This document shows positions 57,985 through 64,000 of a DNA stretch of 64,000 bases, piece by piece. The stretch is from Desulfovibrio desulfuricans. Its GTDB lineage: Bacteria; Desulfobacterota; Desulfovibrionia; Desulfovibrionales; Desulfovibrionaceae. The translations under genes and the position numbers were made by a program. How positions within the stretch are numbered: the first letter of the stretch is position 1; each line of letters starts with the position of its first letter. Location: contig SUVB01000027.1 in the NCBI GenBank assembly GCA_015062205.1, positions 62,001 to 126,000 of the forward strand, read 5' to 3'. The notes below the pieces were generated by a model. That model did no database searches, was not told the DNA's origin, and worked only from the letters and a program-made list of their open reading frames with translations.

Positions 57985-59271
57985 TCATGCCTTGCCGCTC
58001 CCGTCCTCAGGCGCGGCCCACTCCCCTTCCACGTCCAGCCCGGTAAGGCGGCGACGCAGCATGTCCAGCGCGTGGCTGGAGGCCAGACGGCGGGTACGCT
58101 CCCGCCCGAGATAGCGCCCCTGCGGCCGCAACACGCGCAGCCACGTCTGTCCGGCCTCGTCCAGCGCCACATACACCAGTCCCACGGGTTTGCGCTCCGT
58201 ACCGCCGCCCGGCCCGGCAACGCCGGTGATGCCGAGGCCGTAGGTCGCCCCGCCGCATTCGCGCGCGCCCTGCGCCATGGCCCGCGCCACCTGCGCGCTC
58301 ACGGCCCCGCAGGAGGCCAGCAGGTCTTCCGGCACGCCCAGCAGGCGCGTCTTGGCCGCATTGGCGTAAGTCACAAAGCCGTAGCCGAACACGTCCGACG
58401 CGCCGGGCCTGTCCGTAATGCGTTTGGCCAGCAGCCCGCCCGTGCAGGATTCCGCCGTGGCCACCGTCTCCCCGCGGCGCAGCAGTTCCTCCACCACCAC
58501 GGCTTCGAGCCCCGGCACATCGACGCCGTAGACCACATCCCCCAGCAACGCGCGCGCCTGCGCCACCACGGGCGCGGCCAGGGCCGCAGCGGCCGCCGCG
58601 TCGCGGGCCTTGGCCGTGACGCGCACAAACATCTCCATGTCACCCGCGTAGGTGGCCGCCGTCGGGTTCGCGCCGCCCGTCAGAGAGGCGATGCGCAGGG
58701 CCGCCGCCCCCTCGCCGATGCCGAAGGTCTTCACCATGAAGGAGGCGATGGCCTCCCCGCTCAGGCCCTGCAGGAAGGGAACCACCCCCTCGCGCAGCAT
58801 GGGCTGCAGCTCCGAAGGAGGGCCGGGCAACAGCAGCACGAAGCGCCCCTCGCCCGCGGGCACGGCACAGCCGGGGGCCGTGCCTGCGGCATTGGGAAAG
58901 GCCGTGGCCCCGCGCGGCAGCAGGGCCTGCTTGTACTGATTGGCCGACATGGTGCGTTCGCCGAAATATTCGCGCAGGCGCGCCAGGCTGTCTGCATGCT
59001 CCTCCAGGGGCGCGCCGGTCACGCGGGCCACGGTCTCCTTGGTCAGATCGTCCTCCGTGGGGCCGAGCCCGCCGGTGGTGATGACGATCTCCGAGCGCGC
59101 TAGCGCCTCGCGCAGGGCCTTTTCCAGCCGTCCGGGATTGTCGCCCACGGTGTGCACCTGCAGAAGATCCACCCCGAGAGCCGCCAGTTCGCGCGCCACA
59201 TGGGACGCATCCGAATTGACCGTGTGCCCCAGCAGCAGTTCCGTGCCCACGGAAATAATTTCAGCCTTCAT
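57985..59271 (-). CDS. cinA: CinA family nicotinamide-nucleotide amidohydrolase
   Basis: AEIISVGTELLLGHTVNSDASHVARELA; ATAESCTGGLLAKRITDRPGASDVF. Confidence 0.94.
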   Translation of the reverse strand: MKAEIISVGTELLLGHTVNSDASHVARELAALGVDLLQVHTVGDNPGRLEKALREALARSEIVITTGGLGPTEDDLTKETVARVTGAPLEEHADSLARLREYFGERTMSANQYKQALLPRGATAFPNAAGTAPGCAVPAGEGRFVLLLPGPPSELQPMLREGVVPFLQGLSGEAIASFMVKTFGIGEGAAALRIASLTGGANPTAATYAGDMEMFVRVTAKARDAAAAAALAAPVVAQARALLGDVVYGVDVPGLEAVVVEELLRRGETVATAESCTGGLLAKRITDRPGASDVFGYGFVTYANAAKTRLLGVPEDLLASCGAVSAQVARAMAQGARECGGATYGLGITGVAGPGGGTERKPVGLVYVALDEAGQTWLRVLRPQGRYLGRERTRRLASSHALDMLRRRLTGLDVEGEWAAPEDGSGKA

Positions 59272-59484
59272 GTTCTGTTTTCTCCGGAAACGGTTCGCAT
59301 GCCCCTATGCCGGAAACGGCGCGCCCACGCCCGCGTTCCGGCCGGGCCGCACCGGGCCTTCCGCACGGCAGGGCATTGTTTTTTCGCACGGTATTGCATA
59401 CAAGGGGCTGGGCGGCGCGTCCCTTCGCCCCCGGCCGTCCGGGCGCGCCGCGTGCATCCGCGCCCCGCTCCAAGGAGGTATCGC

Positions 59485-59940
59485 ATGCGCACACTGCTCG
59501 CCGCAAGCCTTTGCGTCCTGCTTCTGGCCTCGTCCGTCACGGCGGAGGACATCGCCACCAAATATCTGAGCATATCCCTGCCGGACAACTGGAAGGTGGT
59601 CATGGCCCCCTCGGAAAATCAGACGACCTCCACTGTCATCGTGTCCACGGCCTCCGGCAATACGTCGGTGGGCTTCGTGTGCGGCCCCAGCGGCGGCGCG
59701 GACGCCAAAACCGTGGCCGAGCTGTTCGCCGGGCAGTTCAGGGCCTCCCGGCCGCCGGTGGAAAAAAACGGCCAGTACACCTTCTCCTTCCTGCAGCAGC
59801 AGACGCCGTGCCAGGCATGGGTGGCCGCCGAGGGCGACACCTTCATGGTCACGACGCTGCTGGGCGACCGCAAGGTCGGGCTGGCCTTTGTGAAAAAACA
59901 CGTGAAAAGCGAGGATTACGCCGCCCTGCTGCCCAAGTAG
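59485..59940 (+). CDS. Hypothetical secreted protein, 151 aa
   Basis: Signal peptide; RBS AAGGAGG. Confidence 0.7.
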   Translation: MRTLLAASLCVLLLASSVTAEDIATKYLSISLPDNWKVVMAPSENQTTSTVIVSTASGNTSVGFVCGPSGGADAKTVAELFAGQFRASRPPVEKNGQYTFSFLQQQTPCQAWVAAEGDTFMVTTLLGDRKVGLAFVKKHVKSEDYAALLPK

Positions 59941-59998
59941 CGCAACCGGCGGCGTGCGGATGCGGCCCCCGCCCCGCGACGGCAGGGCCGCAAGCCGG

Positions 59999-60976
59999 TC
60001 ATTGCATGCGGCATTCCTGTCCGCACGCCTTCCAGATGTCCTTGAGGCGCGCCACGAACTCGCTTCCGTATATCTCCCCCTCCCAGCGCTGCGCCTTCAG
60101 TTCGTCCACCAGCCTCTTGCTGCGCCGCAGGGCCTCGCGCACGGGCGCATATTCGGGGTTGCCCTCCAGAATCACGTTGTAGCCGTCCACATCCCTGATG
60201 CGGTAGCGCAGAGGCACGTTCCAGCTGCGTATGCACATCCGAAAAAGATAGCAGTTCAGCACAAACAGGCCCACGCCGCCGCCCTTGGCGTCAAAAAGAC
60301 TGGCATACTCCCTTGCCTTGTCCAGCCCGGTGCCCGCATATTCTTCTGAAGCGATCCCCTCATCGTGCAGAAAATATTCCGTCGTATCATAATAATACTG
60401 CGGAAAGCCGGCGCAGACCATGCGCGCGCCGTAGTCGCCGTCGTCCGCTCCGTAGAGGCCGTAATCCTCATTCCAGCGGCCGAGCACCTCGGAAACAGCC
60501 TTGGGAATGATGATGGCCCGGCCTGGAAGGTTGGTAAGGCAGATGGCAAGGTCGCCCTCCGGAGTGTGTATGGTTCCCGGATTCAGGGTCATGCTCTCCT
60601 TCCCCAGTGAGGGGCCAAGCGTGGACAGGGGCTTGCCGTACGCCCACAGGCGGAACAGCCGTTCCAGGCAGTCGGGCCGCAGCGCCTTCATGTCATTGTC
60701 CAGCTTCATGTAAAAGGGCGTGTCCACCGCCTGCCAGCCGATGTTGCAGGCGCAGGAGATGCCCATGTTGCGCGGCAGCAGGAACAGATTGTCGATGAGC
60801 CCGGCTTCCCTGAATTCCACAAGGCGCGCCCGCAGCGCAGGCTCGCTGCCGTTGTCCACCACCGTCACCACAAAGGGGACGCCCCTGTCCAGCTTGTGGA
60901 GAGACAGTATGGCCTCCTGCGTGAGCCGGGGCCGATTGAAAACCGGAATGGTGATGTTCAGCAGGGGAGCAGCCAT
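59999..60976 (-). CDS. Glycosyltransferase family 2-like
   Basis: LLNITIPVFNRPRLTQEAILSLHKLD...FYMKLDNDMKALRPD. Confidence 0.8.
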   Translation of the reverse strand: MAAPLLNITIPVFNRPRLTQEAILSLHKLDRGVPFVVTVVDNGSEPALRARLVEFREAGLIDNLFLLPRNMGISCACNIGWQAVDTPFYMKLDNDMKALRPDCLERLFRLWAYGKPLSTLGPSLGKESMTLNPGTIHTPEGDLAICLTNLPGRAIIIPKAVSEVLGRWNEDYGLYGADDGDYGARMVCAGFPQYYYDTTEYFLHDEGIASEEYAGTGLDKAREYASLFDAKGGGVGLFVLNCYLFRMCIRSWNVPLRYRIRDVDGYNVILEGNPEYAPVREALRRSKRLVDELKAQRWEGEIYGSEFVARLKDIWKACGQECRMQ

Positions 60977-61257
60977 GTTGCGTACCTCCGACGTCAGGGG
61001 CTGAAATTCTACGGACTTGCTTTCCCGAGCGCAAGCGGACGGGCCGCGCAGCCGGGCCGGACGATCCTGCCTGCACAGGGCTTTCCCTGCCCCGCTGCAC
61101 CGGCGCGTTTTGCCCGCCTGCCCGGCTTTTTGGGCCGCACGGCTTGACAACAGCGCGTAAAAAGCTTTGAGTCGTCTATCGGCATCACAATTGCCTGCCC
61201 GGCTCCGGTTCAGGGGCAGGCGAAAACGCGCCGGTAAACTCTCAGGAGGATGTGCTG

Positions 61258-61530
61258 ATGACTAAAGCTGACCTGGTCGAAAAGATCGCCGCCAAGGCCA
61301 ACCTGACCAAGGCTGCCGCCGAACGTGCCCTCAATGCTTTCCTTGATTCCGTGGAGGACGCCCTCGTCAAGGAATCCAAACTCACGCTTACCGGGTTCGG
61401 CACGTTTGCGGTGGAAAGCCGCAAGGCCCGTCAGGGGCGCAACCCCCGCACCGGCGACACCCTGACCATACCGGCATGCAAGATTCTGAAATTCCGTCCC
61501 GGCAAGATGCTTAAGGACGCCGTGAACTGA
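61258..61530 (+). CDS. hup: HU family DNA-binding protein
   Basis: [57 protein letters not shown]. Confidence 0.96.
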   Translation: MTKADLVEKIAAKANLTKAAAERALNAFLDSVEDALVKESKLTLTGFGTFAVESRKARQGRNPRTGDTLTIPACKILKFRPGKMLKDAVN

Positions 61531-61577
61531 CAATATTCTCCGGTCGGGCGCAGTGCGGCCGGTCGGCATCTTCTGCA

Positions 61578-61628
61578 GCCCGTCCACCGGGAAAGTTTTG
61601 TTTTCCCGGAAGGCGGGCTTGCCTTTTT
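61578..61628 (+). terminator. Terminator downstream of hup
   Basis: GCCCGtccaCCGGGAAA...TTTCCCGGaaggCGGGC followed by TTGCCTTTTTT. Confidence 0.65.
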
Positions 61629-61704
61629 TCCCCGAACAGGGTATGGTGTCTCGTTATGTTGGGGGCTCGTCCGCGCGAGCCCGTTACAAGGGGGGGTGAT
61701 ATTC

Positions 61705-61908
61705 TTGCCCGGTGTTTTTCTGAACGAAGACGATTACAATTTCGATATCGCGCTGCGTCGCTTCAAGAAGCAGGTGGAAAAGGCCGGCATTCTTTCCGAA
61801 ATGAAGAAGCGCCAGCACTACGAAAAGCCCAGCGTGATGCGCAAAAAGAAGAAGGCCGCCGCCCGGAAGCGGCTGATGAAGAAAATCAGGAAAATGAACA
61901 TGGCCTAA
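61705..61908 (+). CDS. rpsU: 30S ribosomal protein S21
   Basis: [58 protein letters not shown] start likely. Confidence 0.95.
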   Translation: MPGVFLNEDDYNFDIALRRFKKQVEKAGILSEMKKRQHYEKPSVMRKKKKAAARKRLMKKIRKMNMA

Positions 61909-62010
61909 CCCGCCGGCATCTTCGTTGCGCTCCGCTTTCGGCCCTGCCGGAGGCGCAGCCGCGAAGCGGCGGCTGCCCGGCGTTCACGCCGGGGATGTTC
62001 CGGTTGCCAT

Positions 62011-62038
62011 GCGGGAAGCCCAAGGGCTTCCCGCTTTT
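62011..62038 (+). terminator. Intrinsic terminator between rpsU and yqeY
   Basis: GCGGGAAGCCC-AA-GGGCTTCCCGC-TTTTT. Confidence 0.85.
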
Positions 62039-62099
62039 TGTCTTGCTTCGGCCCCGGCAGCCGCCGTGCGGCCGCGCACCCCTCCACCCCACCAGAGTC

Positions 62100-62558
62100 A
62101 TGAGCGCCACACTTTTTGAACAGATCGACAAGGATTATGTGCAGGCCTACAAGGCCAAGGACGCGGTGCGCGTCACCGTGCTGCGCCTGCTGAAGACGGC
62201 AGTGAAAAACCGTCTGGTGGACCTCAAGCGTCCCGGCGGCACGCTTTCCGACGAGGAAATGCTCGATCTCATCCTCAAGGAAGGCAAGCAACGCCAGGAT
62301 TCCATCGAGCAGTACACGGCCGCGGGGCGCGCCGACCTGGCCGACAAGGAACAGGCGGAACTGGACGTCATTCGGGAATACATGCCTAGGCCTCTTACGC
62401 CGGAAGAACTCGCCGCCGTCATTGACGCCGCCGTGGCCGAGACCGGCGCGGCCTCGCCCAGGGACATGGGCAAGGTCATGTCCGCCGTCATGGCCCGCTG
62501 CAAGGGACGCGTGGACGGCAAGGTTCTGTCGGCAGCCGTGAAGCAGCGCCTGCAATAA
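62100..62558 (+). CDS. yqeY: GatB/YqeY domain protein
   Basis: ATLFEQIDKDYVQAYKAKDAVRVTVLRLLKTAVKNRLVD. Confidence 0.92.
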   Translation: MSATLFEQIDKDYVQAYKAKDAVRVTVLRLLKTAVKNRLVDLKRPGGTLSDEEMLDLILKEGKQRQDSIEQYTAAGRADLADKEQAELDVIREYMPRPLTPEELAAVIDAAVAETGAASPRDMGKVMSAVMARCKGRVDGKVLSAAVKQRLQ

Positions 62559-62676
62559 CGCGCGCCGGCGTTGCCGTGCATACAATGCGGGCGTGCGCCG
62601 CGCCCGCCTGTGTCTTCCCTGCAATAGGCGTCGTCGCGTCTTTTCCGGCCCATGAACATATTGAGGCAAACGCCGC

Positions 62677-64000
62677 ATGATCCACGCCCGCACGCTCCAG
62701 GCCCTTGAGTTCCACCGCATCACGGAACAGCTGGCTGCCCTGTGCGTTTCCGGCGTGGGGCGCGGCCGCGCCCTCGCGCTGGCCCCTCTGCCCGACGCGG
62801 CGGCCGTGGCTGCGGCGGCCCGCGTGTACGAGGAGGCGGCGGACTGGGCCGGGCGCCCCGTGGAGGGCGGCGCGGCCTTCAGCCTCAGCGCCTTTCCCGA
62901 CGTCAGCGGCCTGCTGGCCGCCGCCGCGCCGGAGCATTCGCGCGCCTTCAATCCCGATGTGGACGCCTTTTGGGCGCTGCGCGAAATGCTGCGCCTCGCC
63001 AAGGAGGCTCACGCCTCCATCGCCGCGCCCGACGCGGCGCAACGCTGGCCGCACCTCCTGGCGTTGGCCCAGGGCTCTCCCCTGCCCGTGCAGCTTACGG
63101 CCGCCCTGCTGCGCTGCATTTCCGACGACGGCCTGCTGCGCGACGAGAGCTCGCCCGAACTCTACCGCCTGCGCGGCGAACTGCGCCGCCTGCACCAGAA
63201 CTGCATGCGCAAGGTCAGGGACTTCGCCCTGCAGTACAACATGCTGGCCTGGTTGCAGGACGAGTTCATGACGCTCTCGTCCGACCGTTATGTGCTGCCG
63301 CTCAAGGCCAATTTCAAGGGCCGCATGCAGGGCATCATCCATGACTGGTCGCAAACGGGCGAAACCTGCTACTTCGAGCCCATGTTCCTGGTGGAAATCA
63401 ACAACCGCCTGCAGGAGCTGAAGCGCGAGGAACGCGAGGAAGAGCGCAAGGTTCTGGCCTACCTGCGCGACCTGCTGGCGGCGGAACTGCCGGGGGCGCG
63501 CGCCGCTCTGGAACTGCTGGCCCGGCTGGACGTGCTGCAGGCCGCGCGCCGCCTCGCCGGCCTGTTTGACGGGCGCATCCTGCCGCTCACGTCCGAGAGC
63601 GAGGGCATCTGCCTGCTGGGGGCCCGCCATCCGCTGCTCATGCTTGCCCGCGCGGACGGGGGCGCGGCGGACGGCAAAAATGCTGCCGCCCAAGGCCGCG
63701 AGCCCGTGCGCCCGCTGGACATCACCCTGCGCCCCGGCGAGCGCGCGCTGGTCATCACCGGCGGCAACGCGGGCGGCAAAACCGTCTGCCTCAAGACGCT
63801 GGGACTCATCACGGCCATGACGCTGAGCGGCCTGCCCGTGCCCGTCGGCCCCGGCTCGCATCTGCCGTGGTTCAACCGCATGGACGCCTTTATCGGCGAC
63901 GAGCAGAGCCTTGCGGACAATGTTTCCACCTTCACGGCGCAAATCGAGCATCTGGGCAAGGCATGGAAGCATCTGGACGCCAACGGCCTCGTGCTGCTGG
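62677..64000 (+). CDS. mutS2: Endonuclease MutS2 (partial, runs off window)
   Basis: LEFHRITEQLA; DRYVLPLKANFKGRMQGIIHDWSQTGETCYFEP; ITGGNAGGKTVCLKTLGL. Confidence 0.92.
   Translation, partial: MIHARTLQALEFHRITEQLAALCVSGVGRGRALALAPLPDAAAVAAAARVYEEAADWAGRPVEGGAAFSLSAFPDVSGLLAAAAPEHSRAFNPDVDAFWALREMLRLAKEAHASIAAPDAAQRWPHLLALAQGSPLPVQLTAALLRCISDDGLLRDESSPELYRLRGELRRLHQNCMRKVRDFALQYNMLAWLQDEFMTLSSDRYVLPLKANFKGRMQGIIHDWSQTGETCYFEPMFLVEINNRLQELKREEREEERKVLAYLRDLLAAELPGARAALELLARLDVLQAARRLAGLFDGRILPLTSESEGICLLGARHPLLMLARADGGAADGKNAAAQGREPVRPLDITLRPGERALVITGGNAGGKTVCLKTLGLITAMTLSGLPVPVGPGSHLPWFNRMDAFIGDEQSLADNVSTFTAQIEHLGKAWKHLDANGLVLL

Noticed and set aside
55800-58220. 806-codon minus-strand ORF opposite the molybdopterin oxidoreductase
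   Set aside because: Antisense shadow; plus strand carries the CxxC Fe-S and molybdopterin motifs.

Overview
64 kb of a GC-rich, Desulfovibrio-like (Desulfovibrionaceae/Bilophila-type) chromosome. No IS elements, prophage or CRISPR array seen. Housekeeping genes (mfd, pyrR, greA, dapB, ligA, uvrB, aat, clpA/S, radA, proC, upp/uraA, cinA, hup, rpsU, yqeY, mutS2, panD, tRNA-Leu) are interleaved with anaerobic-metabolism modules: (i) a selenium block of yedE-type transporter, TusA-like, DUF3343 and kinase genes, near a HesB-like gene with an in-frame UGA that looks like a real selenocysteine codon and that the ORF track truncates; (ii) a periplasmic [NiFe] hydrogenase (small and large subunits) with hypA/hypB elsewhere; (iii) a sulfonate locus with an isethionate sulfite-lyase-type glycyl radical enzyme (IslA) and activase (IslB), a PAS/sigma54 activator, a DMT exporter and a TRAP transporter; upstream of islA are a -24/-12 promoter, three identical-architecture inverted repeats (GATGCA-N4-TGCATC) and a decayed DctP pseudogene; (iv) a second sigma54 activator divergent, across an AT-rich spacer, from an iron-ADH-fold protein that has lost three of the four canonical metal ligands and has its own near-perfect sigma54 promoter; (v) nrfHA nitrite reductase. 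The strongest candidates for something new are the metal-site-degenerate Fe-ADH homologue under sigma54 control, the metal-site-degenerate amidohydrolase divergent from the TRAP genes, and the islA enhancer array. All calls come from reading the sequence and supplied translations; no searches were run.
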